64,000 bases of DNA, taken from the NCBI GenBank assembly GCA_031963225.1, contig JASSUD010000005.1, positions 14,056-78,055 on the forward strand. The letters run 5' to 3'. Both the position numbers and the translations under genes were made by a program. Shown one piece after another: positions 25,778 to 34,974 of the stretch. Each line of letters opens with the position of its first letter. Position 1 is the first letter of the stretch. The notes beneath the pieces were generated by a model that was given only the letters and a program-made list of their open reading frames with translations, had not been told where the DNA came from and made no database searches. The DNA is from JASSUD01 sp031963225 (GTDB taxonomy: Bacteria > Pseudomonadota > Gammaproteobacteria > Burkholderiales > Burkholderiaceae).

Positions 25778-27373
25778 ATGACTTCTGATTCCATCGATCC
25801 CACACTTGAACCCATCACCATCGGCGCACGTCGGCTTACTATTGAGGAAGTGCTAGCCGTGGCTGAGCGTGGCGCACAGGTGCGTCTTGCTCAGCAGCAG
25901 GCCTTTCGTGAAAGAATTGAGCGTGGCGCAAACTATTTACGCAACTGCCTCGCGAGCGGTGCAACTGTCTATGGAGTCAATACTGGCTATGGCGACGCTT
26001 GCGAAGTTACGGTGCCGCCGGCATTGGTGGAATCATTACCGTTGCAACTGACTCGTTATCATGGCTGCGGCATGGGTGAGTATTTAGAAGCCAATGCAAC
26101 ATTAGCAGTGATGATGGCACGTCTTAATTCACTTGCCCATGGCTATTCTGGCGTGCGTTGGGAGCTGCTGGAGACGCTCATGCAACTGATTAACCAACGA
26201 GTCTTGCCTCGTATTCCCGCTGAGGGTTCGGTGGGCGCGAGTGGCGATTTAACGCCGCTTTCCTATGTAGCGGCGGCACTTGTTGGTGAGCGCGAGGTGG
26301 TTCATCGAGATCAGTTGCGTATGGCAAGCGATGTACTCTCCGAGCTTGGTATCACGCCACTCATGCTAGCCCCTAAAGAAGGGCTCGCGCTGATGAATGG
26401 TACTGCGGTGATGACTGGTTTGGCATGCCTCGCTTGGCGCCGGGCTGATTATTTGACCCGTTTAGCATGCCGCCTGACCGCGCTTACCAACGTTGCATTG
26501 AACGGTAGAGCCGCTCATTTTGATGCTCGTCTTTTTGATGCCAAGCCGCATAAAGGGCAAGGCGAGGCAGCAGCTTGGATTCGTGCAGATCTGAGTGGCC
26601 GCCCAGACACCAGTGCGCAACGTGTCCAGGATCGTTATTCGGTACGCTGTGCGCCGCACATTATTGGGGTTGCGCGTGATGCACTGAGCTGGATGCGTCG
26701 TGATATTGAAAATGAATTAAATAGCGCGAATGACAATCCATTAATCGATCCAGATGATGAATGTGTATTGCATGGCGGCAACTTTTACGGCGGCCATATT
26801 GCATTTGCGATGGATGCGCTAAAGGTTGCAGTAGCAAACTTAGCTGATTTAATGGATCGTCAATTAGCTTTGCTAGTAGATAGTAAGTTTAATCACGGAC
26901 TGCCGTCTAATCTGTCTGGCAGTGTGGGCGAACGTGCAGCAATCAATCATGGCTTTAAAGCAGTGCAGATCAGTGCTTCGGCATGGACTGCCGAAGCGCT
27001 TAAATTGACGATGCCTGCTAGTGTATTTTCACGTTCAACAGAATCGCACAACCAAGACAAAGTGAGCATGGGTACCATCGCTGCGCGAGATTGTTTGCGC
27101 GTGCTCACCCTGACTGAGCAAGTTGCTGCTGCACATACCCTTGCAACGGTACAAGCTGTGACGCTGCGTTTGCGCGAATCAACTATACCTGTGCTGCCCA
27201 CTGTATTGACAGAGTTCATGTCTATGAGCCGAACACACTCGGCTTTCGTAGACGAAGATCGGGCGCTTGAGCCTGACTTACGGGCCACAGCACATTGGAT
27301 ACAAGCTGGTGCAGTTCCACTTTATAAAGATTTGGCTAGTGCGCTAGACCCAGCAGGAGAGCATCTTGGCTAA
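25778..27373 (+). CDS. HAL/PAL-family aromatic amino acid ammonia-lyase
   Basis: 531 residues. Ala154-Ser155-Gly156 in GSVGASGDLTPLSY forms the MIO cofactor; GVNTGYG near 67 holds the catalytic Tyr loop, and the NDNPLIDP segment is also conserved. These enzymes release ammonia from His, Phe or Tyr. At the selectivity site the sequence is LTRYHGCGMGE, with Tyr-His where histidine lyases commonly have Ser-His. With the ligase and polyene genes around it, production of a cinnamic- or coumaric-type starter is more likely than His breakdown (no other hut genes are present). Related lyases are known in some aryl polyene and flexirubin clusters. It overlaps the next gene by eight bases. Confidence 0.9.
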   Translation: MTSDSIDPTLEPITIGARRLTIEEVLAVAERGAQVRLAQQQAFRERIERGANYLRNCLASGATVYGVNTGYGDACEVTVPPALVESLPLQLTRYHGCGMGEYLEANATLAVMMARLNSLAHGYSGVRWELLETLMQLINQRVLPRIPAEGSVGASGDLTPLSYVAAALVGEREVVHRDQLRMASDVLSELGITPLMLAPKEGLALMNGTAVMTGLACLAWRRADYLTRLACRLTALTNVALNGRAAHFDARLFDAKPHKGQGEAAAWIRADLSGRPDTSAQRVQDRYSVRCAPHIIGVARDALSWMRRDIENELNSANDNPLIDPDDECVLHGGNFYGGHIAFAMDALKVAVANLADLMDRQLALLVDSKFNHGLPSNLSGSVGERAAINHGFKAVQISASAWTAEALKLTMPASVFSRSTESHNQDKVSMGTIAARDCLRVLTLTEQVAAAHTLATVQAVTLRLRESTIPVLPTVLTEFMSMSRTHSAFVDEDRALEPDLRATAHWIQAGAVPLYKDLASALDPAGEHLG

Positions 27374-27818
27374 TCAGATCAATCCATCTGTATTGACTGC
27401 TACAGTCAGCATCGAAGTACCGTTTCACGATATTGATTCGATGAATATTTGTTGGCATGGCCATTACGTAAAATATTTCGAGATTGCGCGTAGCGCATTA
27501 CTGCGTGATTTTGAGTATGACGCCATGCACTCATTGAATTACTTGTGGCCGGTGGTTGAATGCCAGCTAAGATACATGCGGCCTGCTCGCTATGGTCAAT
27601 TGTTAAATGTAAGCGCTAAGCTGCTCGAATATGAAAACCGACTCAAAATTGGCTACTTAATCACCGACCAAGCAAGCGGCGAACAGTTGACGAAAGGCCA
27701 TACGATCCAAGTGGCCGTTGATGCGCAAACTCAAGCATTGCAGTTTGTATTGCCACGCGAGCTATTAGACAAATTGGAGTCGACAAGCCTTACTCGCTCA
27801 ATATGCCCACAACCATAG
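27366..27818 (+). CDS. Hotdog-fold acyl-thioesterase (4HBT/YbgC-like, ApeK type)
   Basis: 150 residues. The segment VPFHDIDSMNICWHGHYVKYFE matches the catalytic region of 4-hydroxybenzoyl-CoA-type thioesterases, with the Asp in DID and the following HGHYVKY helix. It should hydrolyse acyl thioesters, releasing finished or stalled chains from the carrier. The start is the TTG at 27366, preceded by AGGAG at 27356; the first codons overlap the end of the lyase gene, so translation is coupled. Confidence 0.85.
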   Translation: MANQINPSVLTATVSIEVPFHDIDSMNICWHGHYVKYFEIARSALLRDFEYDAMHSLNYLWPVVECQLRYMRPARYGQLLNVSAKLLEYENRLKIGYLITDQASGEQLTKGHTIQVAVDAQTQALQFVLPRELLDKLESTSLTRSICPQP

Positions 27819-27834
27819 TTATTCGAGATGCGTC

Positions 27835-29028
27835 ATGAGTCAGCCACGTTGCTATTTAAATGCGCTTAGCATGGTTAATGCGCTAGGCGATGATCTAGCC
27901 GTGATTGGGCGTCGCTTAGCAAAGGGTGATACTTCAGCTATGGTGACTGAGCAAGTTAGTGTAGCGCTTGGTAAGTTAACCGTTGGCCGAGTAAGTCGAA
28001 CATTGCTTCCCATACCGCCGGCACTAGCCCGCGATGACTGTCGAAATAACCGTTTACTGTTGAGCGCTTTGAAAAAAATGGAAAGCGAGCTTGAAAAGAT
28101 ACTTGCTCGCTATGGTCGCTCGAGGATCGGTGTCGTGTTGGGTACGACAACCTCAGGCATTGCCGCAGCTGAAGCAATGCTTGCTGAGCAAGCTGCTGGC
28201 CGACCAGTGCCTGCGAGCTACGATTACCAACAGATCGAAATGGGCGCCGCGGCATTATTTGTGGCCAAAGTACTCGGCGTGACGGGGCCTACCTACACTA
28301 TTTCAACAGCCTGTACCTCAAGTGCAAAAGTTTTTGCGGTAGCACGCCGATTACTGCAAATTGGTCTGTGCGATGCAGTCATAGTGGGAGGGGCGGATAC
28401 CTTGTGTGGTATGACGCTTGGAGGATTCAGCGCGCTAGAGTCAATTAGTCCCCAACTAGTCAACCCAATGAGCCGCAATCGCTGCGGGATCAACTTAGGC
28501 GAGGGCGCTGCCCTTTTTATTATGAGCCGCGATGAGGCTCCTATTGCACTGTTGGGTGTGGGTGAAGCAAGTGATGCTTATCATATTTCTGCGCCCGACC
28601 CTCAAGGAATCGGTGCCGAGATGGCGCTACGCGCAGCGCTTGACGATGCGGCGCTCACCGCATCCGAAATTGGTTATGTCAATCTGCATGGCACAGCTAC
28701 ACCCAAAAATGACGAGATGGAAAGTGGCGTAGTACAGCGAGTGTTCCCAGATGGTGTGCCAGCGAGCAGCACCAAGCCGCTAGTAGGCCATTTACTGGGA
28801 GCGGCAGGTGCAACCGAGTTGGGTTTTTGTTGGCTTGCACTAAGTGGCATGGCCCCTTCCCTACCACCGCACATCTGGGACGGTATGGTAGATGAGCGAT
28901 TGCCGCGGCTTAACTTGGTGCAACCTGGCCAAATACTCGAAAAGAGAAAAGGCTCGCAACAGCGAATATGTATGAGCAATTCATTCGCTTTTGGCGGTAG
29001 TAATGCCAGCTTAATTATTGGTGGTTGA
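27835..29028 (+). CDS. Beta-ketoacyl-ACP synthase (ApeO type)
   Basis: 397 residues, a full-length condensing enzyme. The active Cys160 sits in STACTSSAKVFA; the two catalytic His are in NLHGTATPKNDE and PLVGHLLGAAGATE. It extends the polyene by decarboxylative condensation with malonyl-ACP. It likely pairs with the Cys-less subunit at 22671, as ApeO with ApeC. A second, initiating ketosynthase (ApeR type), usual in these clusters, is not found in this window. The gene starts 16 bases after the thioesterase stop. Confidence 0.9.
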   Translation: MSQPRCYLNALSMVNALGDDLAVIGRRLAKGDTSAMVTEQVSVALGKLTVGRVSRTLLPIPPALARDDCRNNRLLLSALKKMESELEKILARYGRSRIGVVLGTTTSGIAAAEAMLAEQAAGRPVPASYDYQQIEMGAAALFVAKVLGVTGPTYTISTACTSSAKVFAVARRLLQIGLCDAVIVGGADTLCGMTLGGFSALESISPQLVNPMSRNRCGINLGEGAALFIMSRDEAPIALLGVGEASDAYHISAPDPQGIGAEMALRAALDDAALTASEIGYVNLHGTATPKNDEMESGVVQRVFPDGVPASSTKPLVGHLLGAAGATELGFCWLALSGMAPSLPPHIWDGMVDERLPRLNLVQPGQILEKRKGSQQRICMSNSFAFGGSNASLIIGG

Positions 29029-29096
29029 TTTGTCTGCGTAAGGCACTGAGACCATACTCGGTCTGTAGCCATGAAAATAAAGATACTATTTTTCTG

Positions 29097-29597
29097 ATGA
29101 GTTCTTCCCCTTTTTTCCCCGATATTGAAACCTTGTTGCCTCATCGCGGCACGATGCTGTTGCTTGATCGAGTTACCGCTTTCGCCGATGAAACGCTTAT
29201 TGCTGAATATCGGGTGCGTGGCGATGCTTGGTACACCGACAGTGATGCTCGTATGCCAGCGCACATTGGTCTCGAGTTAATGGCACAGGCAATGGCTGCT
29301 CACGCTGGTTTGTCTGCGCAACACCAGGGCAAACCACCGCAACCGGGTGTGTTATTGGGTTCACGCCAGTACCAAGCGTTTTTTGAGGCGTTCGAGGCTA
29401 ATGCACTGTTGACGATTGAAGTGCGTCAAATATTGGCTTTAGCAGATGGCAATATGGCGTATGAATGCGTGCTACGACAATCTGACGAGATTGCAGCTAA
29501 AGCTGTATTGAAAGTGTTTCAACCGCCAGATTTTTTAGCGTTTATAAAGATGCGTGAAGATGCTCAGTCAGTTGAAAGCTTAGCTAATTCCAGTTAA
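29097..29597 (+). CDS. 3-hydroxyacyl-ACP dehydratase (ApeP type)
   Basis: 166 residues of a hotdog fold. IETLLPHRGTMLLLDRV holds the catalytic His, and PAHIGLELMAQAMAAHAG the acidic residue of the central helix, as in the COG4706 dehydratases of aryl polyene clusters. It should form the double bonds, probably together with the dehydratase domain fused to the ligase at 23895. I placed the start at the ATG at 29097; a TTG at 29025 would add 24 residues that look like leader sequence. It is the last gene before the 410-bp repeat-filled gap. Confidence 0.85.
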   Translation: MSSSPFFPDIETLLPHRGTMLLLDRVTAFADETLIAEYRVRGDAWYTDSDARMPAHIGLELMAQAMAAHAGLSAQHQGKPPQPGVLLGSRQYQAFFEAFEANALLTIEVRQILALADGNMAYECVLRQSDEIAAKAVLKVFQPPDFLAFIKMREDAQSVESLANSS

Positions 29598-29643
29598 GTT
29601 AAGCCGCTGTGCATGAGATTTTTTTACAGTTGAAGTTATTAAC

Positions 29644-29953
29644 TGATGTTACGCAGGTATTCAAGAAGTCTGTGGTGTGCAATGTTGGGGTTCCTTCGTC
29701 ACCACCAACCTACCATTCTTTGCTTTTCTTGTGGTTGGTGAAGGTTTGTAGAGCCTTTTAAGAGTTTGTAAGCTGGTCATAAAGAACGCCGTGGCCTGCA
29801 TGTTGGGGTTCCTTCGTCACCACCAACCTACCGTGCATTTGTGATTCGTGGAGTTTTATAGAACCCTTTTATATATGCATCTCGGTAGGTTGGTGGTGAC
29901 GAAGGAACCCCAACATGCGTACCACTGACCTTTTAAATACCTGCGTAACATCA
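29644..29953. repeat. 310-bp repeat element with 18-bp terminal inverted repeats
   Basis: The element is bounded by TGATGTTACGCAGGTATT (29644-29661) and its perfect complement AATACCTGCGTAACATCA (29936-29953). Inside are two direct copies of the 33-base core (29682-29714 and 29800-29832) and one inverted copy (29884-29916). The last two can form a 33-bp stem. There is no open frame inside. It fills most of the 410-bp gap between the dehydratase and ketoreductase genes. Copies 1 and 2 at 23438 and 25622 look like one-sided pieces of the same element. A non-autonomous mobile element (MITE-like) or a long-hairpin intergenic repeat are both possible. Confidence 0.85.
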
Positions 29954-30007
29954 ATTATTAAGCGCATTACGCAGACAAATAATTAAAAAACAAGTGAGTA
30001 AAACTTA

Positions 30008-30733
30008 ATGAAACGCCGTGTATTAGTGACAGGGGCAAGCCGAGGTATCGGTCGTGCCATTGCTGAGCAACTTGCTAATGATGGGTTTGCTATCACCGTG
30101 CATGGCCATCGTGGTTGGGCGCAGGCGCAAGCGGTGGCGGCAGGTATTGTGGCGCAGGGAGGAGATGCGCAAGCGCTGCGATTCGATGTGCGTGAACGTG
30201 CGCTGTGCCATACTATTCTTGAGGAGGATGTGGCAGCACACGGTGCATATTATGGCATTGTATGTAACGCTGGCGTGACAAGCGACGCAGCGTTTCCTGC
30301 ATTAACTGGCGAAGATTGGGATAGCGTTATCGATACCAGCCTTGATGGTTTTTACAATATCGTGCACCCGCTCATCATGCCCATGATACAAACAAGAGCG
30401 GGGGGGCGAATTACTGTGATTTCATCAGTGTCTGGGATTATAGGGAACCGTGGGCAAGTCAATTATAGTGCTGCTAAAGCGGGGTTAATCGGGGCTAGTA
30501 AAGCACTAGCTACTGAGCTAGCAAGTCGCGCAATCACCGTCAATTGCGTGGCCCCTGGCATTATCGAAACCGATATGATTGATGCAACGTTACGCGAAAA
30601 AGCTAAGGCAGATGTACCGATGAGGCGTATTGGAACGCCGGCTGAAGTGGCTGCATTAGTTGGTTTTTTGATGTCTGATGCAGCGAGTTATATCACTCGT
30701 CAAGTGATCGGCGTAAATGGTGGAATTGTTTGA
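30008..30733 (+). CDS. FabG-like 3-oxoacyl-ACP reductase (ApeQ type)
   Basis: 241 residues of the short-chain dehydrogenase family: VTGASRGIGRAIA at 6-18 binds NADP(H), CNAG is near 89, and the Ser-Tyr-Lys triad is in ISSVSG and VNYSAAKAGL. The C-terminus GVNGGIV is typical of FabG. It reduces the 3-keto group between condensation and dehydration. It is separated from the rest of the cluster by the 310-bp repeat element, so whether it is on the same transcript depends on read-through of that structure. Confidence 0.9.
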   Translation: MKRRVLVTGASRGIGRAIAEQLANDGFAITVHGHRGWAQAQAVAAGIVAQGGDAQALRFDVRERALCHTILEEDVAAHGAYYGIVCNAGVTSDAAFPALTGEDWDSVIDTSLDGFYNIVHPLIMPMIQTRAGGRITVISSVSGIIGNRGQVNYSAAKAGLIGASKALATELASRAITVNCVAPGIIETDMIDATLREKAKADVPMRRIGTPAEVAALVGFLMSDAASYITRQVIGVNGGIV

Positions 30734-30783
30734 ATACTTTATTAGGGAACCTCTACAAAACCCTAAGCACCACCACTGAATTA

Positions 30784-32112
30784 TTATCGCTTGCCTAGAC
30801 CTTCGGATCGGCCAATGACTAGCTGCGGATTTTCTAGCTTTGATGGTGCAGAGAGTTTTTCAAAAGCAGGGTTTTCCACCCAATCACTAAGCGCATAAAC
30901 ACGTTGATTGCGCAGCCCCATCACCCCTTCTTGCCATGCAATCAGCATACGTTTGCCAATATCAGAAAAACCTGGGTATAGGCTGATGGCTTCTCTAACT
31001 CGAGGTGCAGTTGCCGAAATGGCATCGCCGATCGCCTCAACAATCCTAGTTTGCTCTTTGAGTGTAATGTCAAAAGTCGCGCTAATAAATTTCTGAAGAT
31101 TTTTTCCTGGCAGCCAAGTCTTCTTGCCCATAAAACTAAGAGCAGGTGAATTGTGCTGGTAGCCCGCATATACACAGGTAGTCAGCATATCGTACACCGG
31201 TGAAAGATGAACATCGGCATGTGAGGTATACCGTAATGCAAGGTTCTTGGCATGGCAGTCCGCGTTGCGTAATGCATAAGTCAGTAGCAATGTAACTGCC
31301 AGCTGATAGAAAATTTTTCGCCGTTGTACGCTCGGAGCATGGTCACGCACAGCTTTTGCAATACGCTCCCAAGTCGGGTCGTATTTAGCCGCTGAACGCA
31401 GACCCAGTACTGCACAGAAATCTTCCATGCCCCAGTATAGTTGGCCACATTCGTCCACATCGAAGCGATGCACAATTAGTACCTGGCCATCATGCGAAAT
31501 TTCGGTTTTTGCAGCAGGCAAAACTTGAGCTGCCACCTGCATACAAAAATATTCATTGAGCGTTACATAAGGAAGCTGGCGAGATGAGCCTTTAATGATA
31601 TGGCGGCGAGTGAACAATGTTGCCTTTTTGTGTGAGTGCAATTCAACCTTTTCCTGCTGGGCATCAAGAAATTTTGGAAAAACTCCTGATACACCGCTAG
31701 TAGCATGCTGACGCACAAGTTCGGCAAATGCATCTTCAGCGTAATCACCCTGCAGTAACTCAGCAACTTCAATAGATTTAGGTTGTTCCTCCAAGATCGT
31801 TCCCGGCGCGGCGACTTGGATACGGCCCACCATATTGCGGCCGATGATAGATAGTAGTGCTACTGGATTAGCACCAATATGCGGGCCAAACTGCTCTTGT
31901 AGAACTTGCAACAAATAGCCTTCAGGCAAATTCATCTGGAACACCGGATGCAAGGTGTCATCTAAAATGTAAGGCTCAGTACGTACAGGCATCGTTAATG
32001 AGGCGAAATTATCTGGCGCCACATTAGCGTGATAAGTGAGTATGCTTTTGAAGTCACCAACCGTTTCTAGGGTAGCCACTGCACGACCGCGGACATAAAT
32101 GGAGAGCATCAT
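30784..32112 (-). CDS. hipA: HipA-family kinase toxin of third pair
   Basis: 442 residues. The N-terminal beta domain starts MMLSIYVRGRAVATLE; the middle has SGVSGVFPKFLDAQQ (ATP-binding loop); the catalytic loop is RNADCHAKNLAL and the metal site LSPVYDMLTT. All parts expected of a HipA kinase are present. It differs strongly from the hipA at 20134 and belongs to another subfamily, for which a target cannot be predicted. It overlaps hipB by four bases (ATGA). A truncated recent copy of its first 90 codons lies at 17500-17814. Confidence 0.9.
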   Translation of the reverse strand: MMLSIYVRGRAVATLETVGDFKSILTYHANVAPDNFASLTMPVRTEPYILDDTLHPVFQMNLPEGYLLQVLQEQFGPHIGANPVALLSIIGRNMVGRIQVAAPGTILEEQPKSIEVAELLQGDYAEDAFAELVRQHATSGVSGVFPKFLDAQQEKVELHSHKKATLFTRRHIIKGSSRQLPYVTLNEYFCMQVAAQVLPAAKTEISHDGQVLIVHRFDVDECGQLYWGMEDFCAVLGLRSAAKYDPTWERIAKAVRDHAPSVQRRKIFYQLAVTLLLTYALRNADCHAKNLALRYTSHADVHLSPVYDMLTTCVYAGYQHNSPALSFMGKKTWLPGKNLQKFISATFDITLKEQTRIVEAIGDAISATAPRVREAISLYPGFSDIGKRMLIAWQEGVMGLRNQRVYALSDWVENPAFEKLSAPSKLENPQLVIGRSEGLGKR

Positions 32113-32363
32113 AAGCCACCACGTTCTCTACGCAATTCATCAAGAGAGCCCGCTGGAACCGTCTTAATAAAATAAAGCTCCATACCTAGCATCGCAAGTA
32201 CGGCCAGCAATTTACGCGAACCAAATTCAGTAGTACGCCCGCGTTCAAAGCGTGAAAGCGATTCTTGGGTGATACCGGATTGCGCTGCCACTACACCTTG
32301 TTTCAGGCCAAGGCTCCGACGGCGGACAGCAACGGCTTCTCCGAGTTCTTGAAGAGTTTGCAT
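32109..32363 (-). CDS. hipB: HipB-like XRE-family antitoxin of third pair
   Basis: 84 residues, nearly identical to the protein at 17811. The helix-turn-helix spans LGEAVAVRRRSLGLKQGVVA to SLSRFERGRTTEFG. It should bind the upstream leader and the HipA partner. The leader contains a stretch (AAAAATTGGCTGTTAACGCG followed by TATTTTTGACG) that is also found before the decayed copy at 21424 but is deleted before the 17811 copy. Confidence 0.85.
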   Translation of the reverse strand: MQTLQELGEAVAVRRRSLGLKQGVVAAQSGITQESLSRFERGRTTEFGSRKLLAVLAMLGMELYFIKTVPAGSLDELRRERGGL

Positions 32364-32760
32364 TTGATATTTATGTCAAAAAATTGGCTGTTAACGCGTA
32401 TTTTTGACGAAAAAATCAAAATAAGCAAGCGTCTTTGCCAAAGTGAGTGAATGGCGAAGTTACTAATCTCTATGAATCACCTGATTTTAATAAAATAATT
32501 TTGCGCTTACTATTCTTACCAATGCACATTTTCTGCTAAGCGCACCCAATCTTGCAGCAGGCCTGATCCGCACTCGTATTCCCTGACTTTATTAGTAACG
32601 CCCCCACCCCCCTGCAAGGATTAGTTTGCCTAGCAACCCTTTCTTGCAGGCGATTGGAGGCGTCTTTATTGTCGGGTGGCGCACTTTCACAACAAGAAAC
32701 ATTAAATCTCGCTAATTTTTATATTGAACCGCATTATTAATATTATTAAAGGAAAAATTT
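32364..32760. other. 397-bp intergenic stretch with a stem-loop
   Basis: CCTGCAAG (32611-32618) and CTTGCAGG (32643-32650) form an 8-bp stem, extended outward by ACGCC/GGCGT, and TCTTTATT follows at 32662. It could be a terminator or an attenuator in the leader of the next gene. The last 15 bases hold a good ribosome site (AAAGGAAAAATTT before ATG at 32761). The rest shows no gene. Confidence 0.4.
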
Positions 32761-34605
32761 ATGCAGCCATTATCTCTAGGCATTACATTACGTTATGGCG
32801 GAGAACAATTTGTAAGTCATAGAGAAATCAACAAACCAGTTACAGAAGATTTGCCTTCTACTACTGGAGAAGAACAAACAAAGCAGTTCAAAGATTTATT
32901 CAGTGCTACTGGCGCACTTGTGCTGCGTTATAACTTAGGTCATCGCCAAAGGGCTGCGCTTATTCAACGAACCACCATGCGTGACCAAGATTATCAACAT
33001 AATTCAGTTGTGACTGCAGCGAATGGCAACGATGAGAATGTCTTCCCAGAAACATCAAATCAAAATAAAACATTCCAGGATACGATAAAACTTTTTCAGC
33101 TTTCCCATGCGACATTGGGAAAAAGCAAAGTGATTAATGAGAGGGGGCAATCATTAAAAGAAGTGAATAAAGAAGGATTATCAGGAGAGCTGTATTTATG
33201 GGACATCATCCATATAACGGTTTGGAATGCTGGCATATCTTTGCCTTCTGCTCTAGAGCAACAAGGGTTTCGCTATATTATGTGCCCTGAAGATATTACT
33301 CCAAACAAATACAATGATATTTTTAAAGAGCTTGAATCTAAAAATTTTATAATTGATAGTGCTGGAAATATTCTATTGAAAAATCGCAATCAGGAGCTAA
33401 AGCGGTGCAGTTTTAAGGAAATAGAAATTATTCCAGACCCTGATTCGCCCTACTCAAGCAAACTATCTATCTCTTTCAAGGCAGATAAAGCTGCGAAAAA
33501 ATATCCATCTGGCTTCATCATCAACGAGAACGGTACTGTAGTAAAGGGAGGTTATGCAGATAACTTGCTTAAAGTCATGCGGATGGCTAAAGGAGGGTTT
33601 CATAAATTAACGCAGACTGAGCGGGAAATTCTAACTTCCGGCTCTTCGTTTGAAGATAAGGAGCCAGGACAAGAATTAACCACACAGAGTCGGATATTTA
33701 ATGCTTTAATTCCCATTTTTAGTGAATTAGAAAAAAATACAGGCTTCAGTGCAGTGAAGGCTATGAAAAGCAATATTGCATTAGCGGTGAAACGCCTACA
33801 TAAAAAAATTGAAGATTCTCCTGATCTCTTAGAGGATTTTTTGGTCGGAGATATTCTCACAGAAATGGTACAGCCGCTAAAGACAAGCCAGTCAGAAGAG
33901 CAAAAATCTGACCTCCCACTCCGACTGAATAATGGTTTTCGTGCCACACATAATATCGCTAAAGCCATAGCTTATGCTTTTAATATAAAAGATGAAAATA
34001 ACCAGCCCGTTTTTCAAAAAAATGGAGGAGATACATTTTTTATCAATCCAGATTTTATTGATGTCCAGATGAATGGTACATTAAAAAAACCAAATCTGGA
34101 GCGATCAAAACATATCGCTGCTATTCTATCGACGGCTATTCTTGTGTCAGAGCAGCTTATTATAGAAACGCTGACTAAAAATATTACAAAAGATATCAAT
34201 AATGGCCTATCCGTCTTAAAAGATATTCTTGGCTCAGATGAGGCAGAACAGCTTTTGGTATTGGCTCATGAGATTGAGGAAAAAAAATTAGGTCGTCAAT
34301 TTGAAGAAAGTGATGAGTTAATTCAGTTTGTGCGAGATAGATTAGATACAGGAAAGATAATTGCCTTCATAGACAAGCTTCAGACTCAAAAAAACATTTC
34401 TCCGAATAAAGAGACTGTAGAAGCTATCAGCAGATTAGAATGCATCGGGAATATTCTTCAAGATTTTTCTTCAACTTCAGCGAAGCAAGAAGAATCACAA
34501 GGCATTAATGCTGGTTTATCCATGGTGTACGATAAAATAAAACATAAAAAATTTATACACTCCACACCCAACCAAATCGCTCAAAATTACAAGCAACTGT
34601 CTTGA
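32761..34605 (+). CDS. Unrecognised 614-residue soluble protein
   Basis: I do not recognise this protein. It is hydrophilic, without a signal peptide or membrane segments, and mostly helical in its second half. A section near 155-175 (LYLWDIIHITVWNAGISL) and one near 400-430 (FRATHNIAKAIAYAFNIKD) are the most ordered-looking. No enzyme motif was seen. It is AT-rich compared with the biosynthetic genes to the left, as is the lyase that follows, which suggests transfer from another source. AAAGGA seven bases upstream supports the start. In a host-associated bacterium a secreted effector is possible, but nothing in the sequence proves it. Confidence 0.75.
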   Translation: MQPLSLGITLRYGGEQFVSHREINKPVTEDLPSTTGEEQTKQFKDLFSATGALVLRYNLGHRQRAALIQRTTMRDQDYQHNSVVTAANGNDENVFPETSNQNKTFQDTIKLFQLSHATLGKSKVINERGQSLKEVNKEGLSGELYLWDIIHITVWNAGISLPSALEQQGFRYIMCPEDITPNKYNDIFKELESKNFIIDSAGNILLKNRNQELKRCSFKEIEIIPDPDSPYSSKLSISFKADKAAKKYPSGFIINENGTVVKGGYADNLLKVMRMAKGGFHKLTQTEREILTSGSSFEDKEPGQELTTQSRIFNALIPIFSELEKNTGFSAVKAMKSNIALAVKRLHKKIEDSPDLLEDFLVGDILTEMVQPLKTSQSEEQKSDLPLRLNNGFRATHNIAKAIAYAFNIKDENNQPVFQKNGGDTFFINPDFIDVQMNGTLKKPNLERSKHIAAILSTAILVSEQLIIETLTKNITKDINNGLSVLKDILGSDEAEQLLVLAHEIEEKKLGRQFEESDELIQFVRDRLDTGKIIAFIDKLQTQKNISPNKETVEAISRLECIGNILQDFSSTSAKQEESQGINAGLSMVYDKIKHKKFIHSTPNQIAQNYKQLS

Positions 34606-34974
34606 ACGTCAAGTGATGGCGAATGCCTTTATGAAGAATAGCTTTGAAAGATACTGTGAGTAGATTTTTTCAAACTTGCTGTTAATCCCGAAAAACCTCG
34701 TTATGCAGAGCCTCCTTAAGTAAGAGGCTGTGTCGCTTTTTAATTGTTGATAAAAATCAAAAAAATAATTTTAGCCTTCTTTGCATAAGAAAAAGCGCAT
34801 TATAAGAATGTTATTTTCTAAGCAAAAAAACTGATTTTTTACTGAAAAACATACTTTCCCCTATTTTTGTAGGAATAGTAATGTATTATTACCTGGCATT
34901 AAATGCGTTCAAACAAGAAAGTGGCATTTAATTTATTTGGTAATAATTAAATTATTATTAGCAAGGAAATAATT
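34606..34974. terminator. Intergenic stretch with a probable terminator
   Basis: AGCCTC (34709-34714) and GAGGCT (34724-34729) form a short stem followed eight bases later by CTTTTT (34736-34741), a weak Rho-independent terminator for the 614-residue gene. The remaining 230 bases are very AT-rich and lead into the lyase gene, whose start at 34975 has AAGGAAATAATT directly before it. No other gene is seen. Confidence 0.45.

Noticed and set aside
25778..27373. Histidine utilisation (hutH) gene
   Set aside because: No other hut genes are near, the selectivity site is Tyr-His not Ser-His, and the gene sits in a polyene cluster.
29644..29953. Possible CRISPR array
   Set aside because: Only three core copies, one of them inverted, with spacers of unequal length and terminal inverted repeats; no cas genes.
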